Of a stretch of 5,319 nucleotides of DNA, positions 1-5,319 are shown piece after piece. Position 1 is the first letter of the stretch. Each line of letters opens with the position of its first letter. This stretch comes from Methanosarcinales archaeon (lineage in GTDB: Archaea > Halobacteriota > Methanosarcinia > Methanosarcinales > Methanocomedenaceae). Position numbers and translations under genes: made by a program. Under the pieces are notes generated by a model that did no database searches, was not told the origin of the DNA, and saw only the letters and a program-made list of their open reading frames with translations. The stretch is from positions 1-5,319 of the forward strand of contig DAOWEE010000197.1 in assembly GCA_030638625.1 (NCBI GenBank). The letters run 5' to 3'.

Positions 1-70
1 CAAGGAAAGGTTTACTCTATCTGATGATGAACTAACTGAGATTTTAGACACTGTCACTGCCGCCTATTAG
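1..70 (+). CDS. rpoF: DNA-directed RNA polymerase subunit F (Rpb4), C-terminal end only
   Basis: Only the last 22 codons are in the window (codons begin at base 2, stop TAG at 68-70). The translated tail starts KERFTLSDDELTEIL and ends in AAY. This 'KERF-L-(D/E)-EIL' ending is typical of archaeal RpoF, the Rpb4 homologue that pairs with RpoE (Rpb7) to form the stalk of RNA polymerase, where it helps DNA melting and binds the emerging transcript. The assignment is strengthened by context: in many euryarchaea rpoF lies directly upstream of a DUF655 gene and ksgA, exactly as here. The 105-base gap to DUF655 with its own TATA-like boxes suggests the downstream genes may also be transcribed separately. 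Because only the tail is visible, nothing can be said about start or completeness. Confidence 0.82.
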   Translation, partial: KERFTLSDDELTEILDTVTAAY

Positions 71-89
71 ATTCGTTGCTACAAGAATG

Positions 90-103
90 TAAAAGTTTAT
101 ATG
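90..103 (+). promoter_or_regulatory. Candidate upstream archaeal promoter (BRE + TATA box)
   Basis: GTAAAAG followed by TTTATATG (96-103) resembles an archaeal purine-rich BRE plus box A. A start site about 25 bases downstream would fall near 122-128, giving a leader of roughly 50 bases for the DUF655 gene. It lies in the rpoF-DUF655 gap, so it could drive the DUF655-ksgA-prmC block. This is assigned from motif and position only; AT-rich intergenic DNA often gives such matches by chance. Confidence 0.4.
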
Positions 104-117
104 CAATGTTATGCATA
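100..117 (+). repeat. Short TATGCA direct repeat, one helical turn apart
   Basis: TATGCAATGT at 100-109 is followed directly by TATGCATAAA from 110, so TATGCA recurs with a 10-base period. The second copy is part of the 8-base palindrome TATGCATA (110-117). The repeat overlaps the upstream TATA candidate and sits about 15 bases before the second TATA candidate, a place where an archaeal regulator could act. It is short, so chance is a real alternative. Confidence 0.3.
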
Positions 118-131
118 AATTTCAAATCTAG

Positions 132-139
132 TTTATAAA
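132..139 (+). promoter_or_regulatory. Candidate proximal TATA box for the DUF655-ksgA-prmC operon
   Basis: TTTATAAA (132-139) continues into a very AT-rich stretch to about 148. A start about 25 bases downstream would lie near 157-163, just before the Shine-Dalgarno element, giving a leader of some 13-19 bases before the ATG at 176. The spacing is sensible for an archaeal promoter. It competes with the box at 96-103; the sequence alone does not say which is used. Confidence 0.45.
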
Positions 140-162
140 ATAATATATTCGTACATATGGAT

Positions 163-170
163 GTGAGGGA
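163..170 (+). promoter_or_regulatory. Ribosome binding site of the DUF655 gene
   Basis: GTGAGGGA includes GAGG at 165-168, complementary to the anti-Shine-Dalgarno end of archaeal 16S rRNA, with seven bases between it and the ATG at 176. It supports the chosen start. The two following genes in the operon have no comparable element. Confidence 0.55.
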
Positions 171-175
171 TAGGT

Positions 176-772
176 ATGGTATTAGACAAAAAACCCCAGA
201 GTGAAAATTGGGCATTTGTACTGGATTATTTGCCCTATGGCAATCCAGGGGATTCCAGGCCATTGCACCAGAAACAACCACTGGTGCAGGGAGTGGGTGA
301 ATCACATTTCGTGTTGATGGAACTGATACCAAAGAATGGTGCTGTGCCTGAAATCCAGGATCGGACATATATTGGTGAAGATGAACGGGATGTCATCGAC
401 CATGTCAAGCGCAGAATAAATTATAATGAACTCACTCATGGAGCACAACTTGAACTGCCATATGTACTTGAGAGTATTGTGGCCGGGGACGAACCAAAAT
501 ATGTTAGTTTCTTCAGTGATGCTTATCCCATAACAAACCGGCTTCATATGCTGGAACTACTTCCCGGCATCGGCAAGAAACTTATGTGGGCCATCATAGA
601 TGAGCGAAAAAAGGGAGAATTCCACAGTTTCAAGGAACTTACAGACAGGGTCAAGGGTCTGCATACTCCCGAGAAATTGATAGTACATAGGATTATTGAT
701 GAATTAAAGGAAGAGAACGTAAAGTACCGTCTTTTCACAACCCCCCCTAAATCCCACCATCACAGCCGATGA
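176..772 (+). CDS. DUF655 family protein, putative RNA-binding protein of the translation operon
   Basis: A 198-residue protein that I recognise as the archaeal DUF655 family; its exact function is not known to me. The N-terminal part (about residues 12-110, with AFVLDYLPYGNP at 13-24) fits the family's beta-rich, OB-like region. Residues 125-160 hold a helix-hairpin-helix-like segment with LLPGIGKK at 128-135, a motif that usually contacts nucleic-acid backbone non-specifically. The tail is basic and ends KSHHHSR; the three histidines are natural, not a tag. No signal peptide or membrane segment is seen, so it should be cytoplasmic. The start is supported by a GAGG element seven bases upstream. 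The stop overlaps the ksgA start by four bases (ATGA, 769-772), implying co-transcription and probable translational coupling. Placement between rpoF and ksgA suggests, by inference only, a role in ribosome assembly or RNA handling. Confidence 0.85.
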   Translation: MVLDKKPQSENWAFVLDYLPYGNPGDSRPLHQKQPLVQGVGESHFVLMELIPKNGAVPEIQDRTYIGEDERDVIDHVKRRINYNELTHGAQLELPYVLESIVAGDEPKYVSFFSDAYPITNRLHMLELLPGIGKKLMWAIIDERKKGEFHSFKELTDRVKGLHTPEKLIVHRIIDELKEENVKYRLFTTPPKSHHHSR

Positions 773-1530
773 AGCCCAGGCTAGGACAGCATTTTTTAAT
801 TGACCAGCGCATACTTGAGCGGATAATCCGCTATGCCGACCTTAATGGTTCCGACACCGTACTGGAAATCGGAGGGGGAAACGGCATCCTCACCAGGAAA
901 CTGGCTGAAGTTGCCGGTGGTGTGGTAACCATCGAACTTGACCATGACCTGGCAGACGGGCTGGTATCAATGACCAGGGATACCAACGTGACCGTGATAC
1001 AGGGGGATGCACTGAAGGTCGAATTACCGTATTTTAACAAGATAGTGGCCAACCTGCCTTACCAAATTTCATCAGCGATTACCTTCCGGCTGCTTGATGC
1101 CGGGTTTGAGCACGCCGTTTTGATGTACCAGCTTGAGTTTGCGAAACGCATGCTTGCCGCCCCCGGAACTCCTGATTACAGCCGGCTTTCAGTGACGGCT
1201 CAGTACCATGCAAACATCGAAATGCTGGAAACAGTACCCCCATCGGCCTTTAAACCCCAACCCAGGGTCAAGTCCGCAATATTAAAGCTCACACCCATAG
1301 AAGCGCCATATCAAGTCAACGACTTGGATTTTTTTAACAGATTATTAAAGGTGGTGTTCGGACAGCGCAGGAAAATGTTGAAGAATTCCATCACTGCGGG
1401 AGCACCAATATTAGGGATACCGGTTGAGAATATATCCCGACTGGATGAAGATATACTGAAGCGCCGGCCTGAGACTCTTACACCGCAAGAACTGGCTGAA
1501 TTGTCTAACATCATCAGGCATGACGTATGA
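769..1530 (+). CDS. ksgA: Probable 16S rRNA (adenine N6,N6)-dimethyltransferase, KsgA/Dim1 family
   Basis: A 253-residue class I S-adenosylmethionine methyltransferase. Family knowledge: KsgA/Dim1 dimethylates two adjacent adenines in the 3'-terminal helix of small-subunit rRNA late in assembly. Visible features: the N-terminal RLGQHFLID signature (4-12); motif I EIGGGNG (33-39) for SAM binding; acidic E56 at the end of the second strand; GDA at 79-81; catalytic motif NLPYQIS (95-101); FKPQPRVKSA (161-170); and the C-terminal VFGQRRKMLKN (196-206) and RRPETL (232-237) elements. All hallmark motifs are present, and the length is close to archaeal homologues, so the gene appears intact. Motif I has a triple glycine where GPG or GAG is commoner. 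The start overlaps the DUF655 stop (ATGA) and has no purine-rich Shine-Dalgarno; the preceding 30 bases are C-rich, consistent with reinitiation by ribosomes finishing DUF655. The stop overlaps the next start in the same way. Confidence 0.95.
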   Translation: MKPRLGQHFLIDQRILERIIRYADLNGSDTVLEIGGGNGILTRKLAEVAGGVVTIELDHDLADGLVSMTRDTNVTVIQGDALKVELPYFNKIVANLPYQISSAITFRLLDAGFEHAVLMYQLEFAKRMLAAPGTPDYSRLSVTAQYHANIEMLETVPPSAFKPQPRVKSAILKLTPIEAPYQVNDLDFFNRLLKVVFGQRRKMLKNSITAGAPILGIPVENISRLDEDILKRRPETLTPQELAELSNIIRHDV

Positions 1531-2123
1531 CATCCATCACCTACCGCGACAGGACCGTGCAGATATTGCCTAATGTGTATGAACCGGCAGAGGACAGTTT
1601 CCTGCTGGTGGATGCACTGCTGGAGAATATCGGGGACGAGGACAGTGTACTTGAAGTGGGGTGCGGCAGCGGCATTGTTTCGGTATTTGCAAAAGACCGC
1701 TGCCGGAAAGTGGTGGCCATTGACATCAACCCGCATGCAGTGCAGTGCGCCAGGCTTAATGGCATTGATGCAATAAGGACAGACCTGTTTGCAGGTATCA
1801 GGGGCACTTTTGACATGGTGGTTTTTAACCCCCCATACTTGCCCACTTCAGAGGATGAGCATGTAGGCGGCTGGGATGACCTGATGCTTGATGGTGGTCC
1901 TGACGGCAGGGATACCATAAGACGGTTTGTAGCAGAAGTGGGAGCACATCTCAACCCTGACGGCCAAGTATTGATGTTAATTTCCTCACTTACAGGTATC
2001 AAAGAGGTATGCAGCCTGATGCAAGGTGCAGGTATGCATGTTGAAAAAGTGGCCGAGTCCAGGCATTTTTTTGAAAAACTTGTAGTATTAGAGGGTCTGC
2101 CAGATACTAAAAATCAGGTATAG
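1527..2123 (+). CDS. Archaeal PrmC/HemK-like protein methyltransferase (probable aRF1 glutamine methyltransferase, Mtq2 type)
   Basis: A 198-residue class I methyltransferase. Visible features: VYEPAEDSFLL (17-27), typical of the short archaeal/eukaryotic Mtq2 group; motif I EVGCGSG (43-49); AIDINPHAV (64-72) with the acidic D65 after the second strand; and the hallmark NPPYLP (101-106), whose NPPY binds the glutamine side chain that is methylated. It lacks the separate N-terminal helical domain of bacterial PrmC, as is usual for this group. From family knowledge, the expected reaction is N5-methylation of the GGQ glutamine in the class I release factor aRF1/eRF1, aided by a Trm112-like partner that is not encoded in this window. 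The start overlaps the ksgA stop (ATGA, 1527-1530), and no strong Shine-Dalgarno is present, so translation is probably coupled. Substrate identity is inferred; a different protein or small-molecule substrate cannot be excluded from sequence. Confidence 0.88.
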   Translation: MTSITYRDRTVQILPNVYEPAEDSFLLVDALLENIGDEDSVLEVGCGSGIVSVFAKDRCRKVVAIDINPHAVQCARLNGIDAIRTDLFAGIRGTFDMVVFNPPYLPTSEDEHVGGWDDLMLDGGPDGRDTIRRFVAEVGAHLNPDGQVLMLISSLTGIKEVCSLMQGAGMHVEKVAESRHFFEKLVVLEGLPDTKNQV

Positions 2124-2125
2124 AT

Positions 2126-2407
2126 TCAAATCTCGACAATCTTGTACTTGTCTATGTCAGTCCTGTGTCCCCAGACATTTCCCACATTAATTTCGATATT
2201 GTTCATACCGAGTATTTTTTTCGTGGTATTGGACAAGGTATTGAAATAAGATACCGGAAGTTGAATCATTTTGATTTTTGGATTCTTGCGGATAATATTG
2301 AATATATCCTTTTCTGATGGTCTGAAACAGAAATGGATATTGTCATCTTTAGATGTTACCTCATCAATATCTTCTTCAGTAGCCACCACACGGAATAATA
2401 CTTCCAT
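2126..2407 (-). CDS. DUF1699 family protein of unknown function
   Basis: A 93-residue protein that I recognise from its motif pattern as DUF1699, a small family found mainly in Methanosarcinales; its function is unknown to me. Recognisable blocks are IHFCFRPSEKDIFNII (24-39), MIQLPVSYF (47-55), and VWGHRTDIDKY (78-88) near the C-terminus. There is no signal peptide, membrane segment or cysteine-based metal site. The N-terminal alternation of strand and helix suggests a small alpha/beta fold. The gene looks complete and is more AT-rich than serA and argJ. It converges on the prmC-like gene with two bases between stop codons, and its start follows serA's stop by 60 bases on the same strand. It has its own TATA box and no Shine-Dalgarno, pointing to a leaderless transcript. 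The inverted repeats in its promoter suggest regulation, possibly by itself or a neighbouring regulator; that is speculation. Confidence 0.75.
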   Translation of the reverse strand: MEVLFRVVATEEDIDEVTSKDDNIHFCFRPSEKDIFNIIRKNPKIKMIQLPVSYFNTLSNTTKKILGMNNIEINVGNVWGHRTDIDKYKIVEI

Positions 2408-2410
2408 AAT

Positions 2411-2427
2411 AACTAATTATATTAGTT
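2411..2427. repeat. Perfect inverted repeat AACTAAT-TAT-ATTAGTT before the DUF1699 start
   Basis: Two 7-base arms (2411-2417 and 2421-2427) are exact reverse complements around a 3-base centre. On the minus strand the repeat lies between the TATA box (2433-2440) and the start codon (2405-2407), covering the expected initiation site. This is where an archaeal repressor would block polymerase. It is AT-only except for one C and one G, so chance is not negligible. Confidence 0.5.
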
Positions 2428-2430
2428 CAG

Positions 2431-2453
2431 ACTATTTATATTTTTTGAATAGT
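2431..2453. repeat. Inverted repeat ACTATT-N11-AATAGT enclosing the DUF1699 TATA box
   Basis: ACTATT at 2431-2436 and AATAGT at 2448-2453 are exact reverse complements. They enclose most of the TATA element and the A-rich BRE-like stretch. The arms share the pattern ACTAWT with the neighbouring repeat at 2411-2427, so four related 6-mers occur in alternating orientation within about 42 bases. A weak, AU-rich hairpin in the serA 3' tail is an alternative reading, but no U-tract follows. Confidence 0.4.
2433..2450 (-). promoter_or_regulatory. Promoter of the DUF1699 gene (BRE-like A-tract and TATA box)
   Basis: Read on the minus strand, ATTCAAAAAA (2441-2450) is followed by TATAAATA (2433-2440), a good archaeal BRE/TATA pair. 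The TATA centre is about 30 bases from the ATG, so transcription should start within a few bases of the start codon. No Shine-Dalgarno precedes the ATG, which agrees with a leaderless mRNA. Confidence 0.6.
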
Positions 2454-2467
2454 ATGATGTGTATGAC

Positions 2468-4039
2468 TTAAAGATACACCATTTTCGTGTCAATAATGCC
2501 CTTTACACCCCGAATTTCATTCAGGATATCCTCACTTACCTCAGAATCCACATTGAGCACCATGATGGCCGTGCCACCTGCTTTAATGCGACCTACCTGC
2601 ATACCTGCAATGTTGATGTCATGATTACCCAGTGTAATACAGCACGGCCCGATAATATTTGGATGGTCTTCATGCAATGCTACCAGCATATGACCGGATG
2701 GCAGCACATCTATGCTGTATTCGTTTATCTGCACAATCCTGGGATTGGTGCCCACCATTGTGCCCGCCACTGTCTTTACAGTGCCGTTGTTGAACAGGCG
2801 TATCATGACCAGGTTGGAGTAACTCTCAGAGGTCTTGGACTTTGATTCAATTACCTTTATCTTGCGCTCCTTGGCAATAACCGGCGCGTTAATGTAGTTC
2901 ACAGATGACCCCATGGCAAATTCCAGCACCCCTTTTAGTGCAGCTACGGTCACTGGCCCGGTATCTCGATCTGCTATCTCGCCACTGTAGGACAGCTCGA
3001 TGCGCTCGTATTTGTTTTCCATCAACTGCGCAGCCAGTCTGCCAATCTTCTCGGCCAGAGGCAGGTAGGGCTGAAGTACTTTCATGACTTCCTGCTTCAC
3101 GTATGGCATGTTGATGGCGTTCTGGACAGGCAGTCCTTTACTTAAGTTAATAATCTGCTCTGCCACATCCACTGCCACGTTCACCTGTGCTTCTTTGGTG
3201 GAAGCTCCAAGGTGGGGTGTGAGTATGATATTGTCCTGCTCAAGCAGCGGCGACCCGGTGGGCGGCTCGTTGACAAATACATCAACTGCGGCACCTGCGA
3301 CCTTACCGCTGGCAACTGCCTCGGCCAGGGCTTCCTCGTTGATTATACCGCCACGGGCACAGTTAATGACACGAAGGCCGGGTTTGGCCTTTTCGAACTG
3401 TTCCTTGTCTATGAGGTTCTTTGTCTCTTTGATGAGGGGCGTGTGTACCGTGATGTAGTCAGAATTTAACACAATGTCATCTACAGTGGTGAGAGTAACG
3501 CCCAGTTCCCCGGCCCGCTCTTCACTGATGAACGGGTCATAGGCCAGGATTTTCATCTTCATACCCTGGGCACGTGCAGCCACCTCGGCACCTATCCTGC
3601 CCAGCCCGATAACACCCAATGTCTTGCCCCTGACCTCAACACCCATGAACACTTTACGGTCCCATTTCCCTGATTTCATGGACTGGTTAGCCTGCGGGAT
3701 GTTCCTTGAAAGTGACATCATCATGGCAATGGTATGCTCAGCAGCCGATATCATGTTGCCTTCTGGAGCATTTATTACAATAATGCCGTGCTGGGTAGCA
3801 GCTTCCACATCTATGTTATCTACACCCACACCGGCACGCCCGATTATCTTCAGGTTTTTAGCGGCTTTGATGACATCTGCTGTCACCTGGGTCTGGCTCC
3901 TGACCACCAGGGCATCATATTCCCCAATACAGCTTTTCAGTTCATCAGGGCTCATGCCTGTCTTAATGTCAACATCAACTTCTTTCTTCAATATCTCAAT
4001 ACCCTTGTCAGAAAGGGAATCACTAACCAGAACTTTCAT
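2468..4039 (-). CDS. serA: D-3-phosphoglycerate dehydrogenase, long form with ASB and ACT domains
   Basis: A 523-residue enzyme that oxidises 3-phosphoglycerate to 3-phosphohydroxypyruvate with NAD, the first step of serine synthesis. In many methanogens this route also supplies O-phosphoserine for tRNA-dependent cysteine formation. Domains: split substrate-binding domain (about 1-98 and 285-310) with VVRSQT (45-50) and RAGVGVDNID (68-77); Rossmann domain with GLGRIG (145-150) and the NAD-selecting D168; catalytic R229 in NCARGG, E258 in NEPP, and H276 in TPHLGAS; an ASB/intervening domain (about 312-448); and a C-terminal ACT domain (about 451-523). Length matches the Mycobacterium/Bacillus-type long form, so the gene is intact. 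In the ACT domain the acidic D458 and N476 that would bind serine are present, suggesting feedback control, but the usual Pro-Gly is Pro460-Asn461. The ATG is supported by GGAGGAC six bases upstream. argJ lies 96 bases upstream on the same strand. Confidence 0.97.
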   Translation of the reverse strand: MKVLVSDSLSDKGIEILKKEVDVDIKTGMSPDELKSCIGEYDALVVRSQTQVTADVIKAAKNLKIIGRAGVGVDNIDVEAATQHGIIVINAPEGNMISAAEHTIAMMMSLSRNIPQANQSMKSGKWDRKVFMGVEVRGKTLGVIGLGRIGAEVAARAQGMKMKILAYDPFISEERAGELGVTLTTVDDIVLNSDYITVHTPLIKETKNLIDKEQFEKAKPGLRVINCARGGIINEEALAEAVASGKVAGAAVDVFVNEPPTGSPLLEQDNIILTPHLGASTKEAQVNVAVDVAEQIINLSKGLPVQNAINMPYVKQEVMKVLQPYLPLAEKIGRLAAQLMENKYERIELSYSGEIADRDTGPVTVAALKGVLEFAMGSSVNYINAPVIAKERKIKVIESKSKTSESYSNLVMIRLFNNGTVKTVAGTMVGTNPRIVQINEYSIDVLPSGHMLVALHEDHPNIIGPCCITLGNHDINIAGMQVGRIKAGGTAIMVLNVDSEVSEDILNEIRGVKGIIDTKMVYL

Positions 4040-4045
4040 TGCATG

Positions 4046-4051
4046 TCCTCC
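4046..4051 (-). promoter_or_regulatory. Strong Shine-Dalgarno of serA
   Basis: On the minus strand GGAGGA stands six bases before the ATG at 4037-4039. It is the clearest ribosome binding site in the window and fixes the serA start. It contrasts with the apparently leaderless DUF1699 gene and the coupled ksgA and prmC starts. Confidence 0.8.
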
Positions 4052-4075
4052 ATTGTCTACCTTGAATCTGGATTG

Positions 4076-4084
4076 TAAATATTA
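4076..4084 (-). promoter_or_regulatory. Weak candidate TATA box of serA
   Basis: On the minus strand TAATATTTA lies in the 96-base argJ-serA gap. A start about 25 bases downstream would fall near 4054, leaving a short leader that just includes the GGAGGA element. The match is mediocre, and read-through from argJ is equally possible since no terminator-like hairpin or T-tract is seen in the gap. Confidence 0.3.
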
Positions 4085-4135
4085 CTCTTAGCACTTCATT
4101 GTTTCGTTAGTGGCATTTACAGTTTAACCCGTATA

Positions 4136-5314
4136 TTACGTGGTGTACTCGGCATTGATGCGCACGTAATCGTATGACAGGTCGCATCCCCAGGCAGTGG
4201 CGCTTCCCTTATCCAGGCCCAGGTCCACATTGATGATAATCTCTTCAGAGCCCATGATGTCCTCAAGCGTACCGGATGGAACATCCAGTATCCTGCCCCC
4301 ATTCACCAGTTCAGCAGATTTGTCCTTACCAGTAAATTCCAGGCTGATACGCTCAGGTTCCACCTGTGCGCCTGAATATCCCACCGCTGCCACCACCCGG
4401 CCCCAGTTGGGGTCGCGTCCGAACACTGCCGATTTCACCAGGGGTGAGCGGACTATGGCCTTTGCCACCAGTACAGCATCGCTGTGGCTGGCTGCCCCAT
4501 TAACTCTAACTTCAATAAGCTTAGTAGCACCTTCGCCGTCTTTTGCTATCATCTTCGCAAGTATGGTGCAAACCTCATCAAGCCCGGCCTGGAACTCGTC
4601 GGGGTCAGGCGTGGCCGACTGTCCGGTGGCAGTTATCAGTGCCATATCATTGGTGCTGGTATCGCCGTCCACCACCACCATGTTAAAACTCTTATCCACA
4701 GCAGAATGCAAACACTGCTTGAGCGTTCCGGCATCAAGTTCGGCATCCGTATAAATAAATGCAAGCATAGTGCCCATATTCGGTTCAATCATGCCGCTTC
4801 CCTTGGCAATACCGCCGATACGTGTGCCGTTAGACAGCTCAACAGCCGCTTCTTTTGAAAAAGTATCAGTGGTCATGATGGCCTTTGCAGAGCGTGTACT
4901 TCCCTCAGGGCTTTGGGTCTGTGCCTCCGTTACGTCTGTCACTTGTTCTAACTGGGATTGGATGATACCCATATCAAGCCGGTGACCGATGACACCTGTG
5001 GACGCCACGCCTACGACCCCACTGTCCACGCCAAGCTTATCAGCCGCCAGCGTAGCCATTGTCTTTGAATCTTCAAGTCCGTCCTCGCCCGTGAAAGCAT
5101 TGGCATTACCGCTATTCACGATAACTGCCGACAGTTTGCCACCTTTAAGGTGTTGCCGGGTCAGGATAAGTGGTGCGGCAATAACGCGGTTGCGGGTGAA
5201 CACACCTGCTGCTATGCCCTCAGCCCTAATCAAGGCAAGACCGTACTTGCCCTGCTTTACACCCCATGCACTGACACCCTTAACGGCACAAATACCGCCT
5301 TCAATCACTTTCAC
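4136..5314 (-). CDS. argJ: Glutamate N-acetyltransferase (ornithine acetyltransferase) ArgJ
   Basis: A 392-residue enzyme that moves the acetyl group from N-acetylornithine to glutamate, closing the acetyl cycle of arginine synthesis in the cytoplasm; some family members also use acetyl-CoA. The precursor cleaves itself into two chains at a threonine. Seen here: N-terminal VIEGG (3-7); VNSGNANAFTG (66-76); oxyanion-hole candidates T106-G107 in ASTGVIG; TTDT (148-151); KGSGMIEPNMGTML (171-184) with the presumed nucleophile T182; DGDTSTND (216-223); GEGATK (260-265); FGRDPNWGR (298-306); and the C-terminal substrate-contacting ending INAEYTT (386-392). The protein is therefore full length. The residue before T182 is glycine, where alanine is usual. 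The start is GTG (5312-5314), chosen because family members begin at this point before the xxIxGG block; the frame stays open to the window edge, so a start slightly upstream cannot be excluded. Whether it is mono- or bifunctional cannot be told from sequence. Confidence 0.96.
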   Translation of the reverse strand: MKVIEGGICAVKGVSAWGVKQGKYGLALIRAEGIAAGVFTRNRVIAAPLILTRQHLKGGKLSAVIVNSGNANAFTGEDGLEDSKTMATLAADKLGVDSGVVGVASTGVIGHRLDMGIIQSQLEQVTDVTEAQTQSPEGSTRSAKAIMTTDTFSKEAAVELSNGTRIGGIAKGSGMIEPNMGTMLAFIYTDAELDAGTLKQCLHSAVDKSFNMVVVDGDTSTNDMALITATGQSATPDPDEFQAGLDEVCTILAKMIAKDGEGATKLIEVRVNGAASHSDAVLVAKAIVRSPLVKSAVFGRDPNWGRVVAAVGYSGAQVEPERISLEFTGKDKSAELVNGGRILDVPSGTLEDIMGSEEIIINVDLGLDKGSATAWGCDLSYDYVRINAEYTT

Positions 5315-5319
5315 GCAGG

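Noticed and set aside
741..747. C7 run as a possible frameshift or phase-variation site
   Set aside because: The frame through the run is consistent with the family's C-terminus and gives the expected overlap with ksgA; seven bases alone do not support programmed slippage.
752..769. KSHHHSR tail of DUF655 resembling a histidine tag or vector sequence
   Set aside because: There are only three histidines, the reading frame continues naturally into an ATGA overlap with ksgA, and no vector-like sequence is present.
1541..2002. Minus-strand open frame of 153 codons opposite the prmC-like gene
   Set aside because: Serine/proline-rich composition is typical of antisense translation, and the + strand frame carries all methyltransferase motifs.
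2431..2453. Inverted repeat downstream of serA as an intrinsic terminator
   Set aside because: The stem is six AU-rich pairs with an 11-base loop and no following U-tract on the minus strand, so it would not be a stable terminator.
2459..2845. Plus-strand open frame of 128 codons opposite the 3' part of serA
   Set aside because: It lies antisense to the ACT/ASB region of an intact, well-conserved serA and has no recognisable motif; it is a shadow of the real gene.
4197..4754. Plus-strand open frame of 185 codons opposite argJ
   Set aside because: It is low-complexity Ser/Pro/Thr-rich and wholly antisense to a complete ArgJ with canonical motifs.
1..5319. CRISPR array, tRNA/rRNA gene, insertion sequence or defence system
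   Set aside because: No regularly spaced repeats, cloverleaf-like segments, transposase motifs or terminal repeats were seen; almost all sequence is covered by housekeeping genes.

Overview
The window looks like a piece of a euryarchaeal chromosome, most likely from the Methanosarcinales or a related methane-metabolising (ANME-type) lineage. Evidence from the sequence: an archaeal RNA polymerase subunit F tail followed by DUF655, a Dim1/KsgA-type rRNA dimethylase and an archaeal PrmC/Mtq2-type methyltransferase; archaeal TATA/BRE-like boxes in front of genes; and a small protein recognised as DUF1699, a family I know mainly from methanosarcinal genomes. The species assignment is inference.

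Layout. Bases 1-70 are the 3' end of rpoF (+). A 105-base gap (71-175) holds two candidate TATA boxes and a Shine-Dalgarno element. Then come three tightly packed + strand genes: DUF655 (176-772), ksgA (769-1530) and a prmC-like gene (1527-2123), joined by two 4-base ATGA stop/start overlaps. From there the window switches strand. The DUF1699 gene (2126-2407, -) converges on prmC with only two bases between the stop codons. It has a compact promoter (2408-2467) with a good TATA box, two nested or adjacent inverted repeats and apparently no leader. Further along the - strand are serA (2468-4039), full-length phosphoglycerate dehydrogenase, and argJ (4136-5314), ornithine acetyltransferase, which starts with GTG five bases from the window edge.

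How the genes work together. The + strand block is an information-processing operon: RNA polymerase subunit, a putative RNA-binding protein (DUF655), 16S rRNA A-dimethylation, and glutamine methylation of the release factor. The - strand block is amino-acid biosynthesis: argJ recycles the acetyl group in arginine synthesis, and serA commits 3-phosphoglycerate to serine (and, in many methanogens, to O-phosphoserine for tRNA-dependent cysteine synthesis). DUF1699 sits at the end of this block but has its own promoter.

This is mostly ordinary housekeeping sequence. I found no mobile element, CRISPR array, RNA gene or defence system. The most noteworthy items are the repeat-rich, leaderless-looking DUF1699 promoter, the widely conserved but uncharacterised DUF655 and DUF1699 proteins, and a glycine in place of alanine before the ArgJ self-cleavage threonine.
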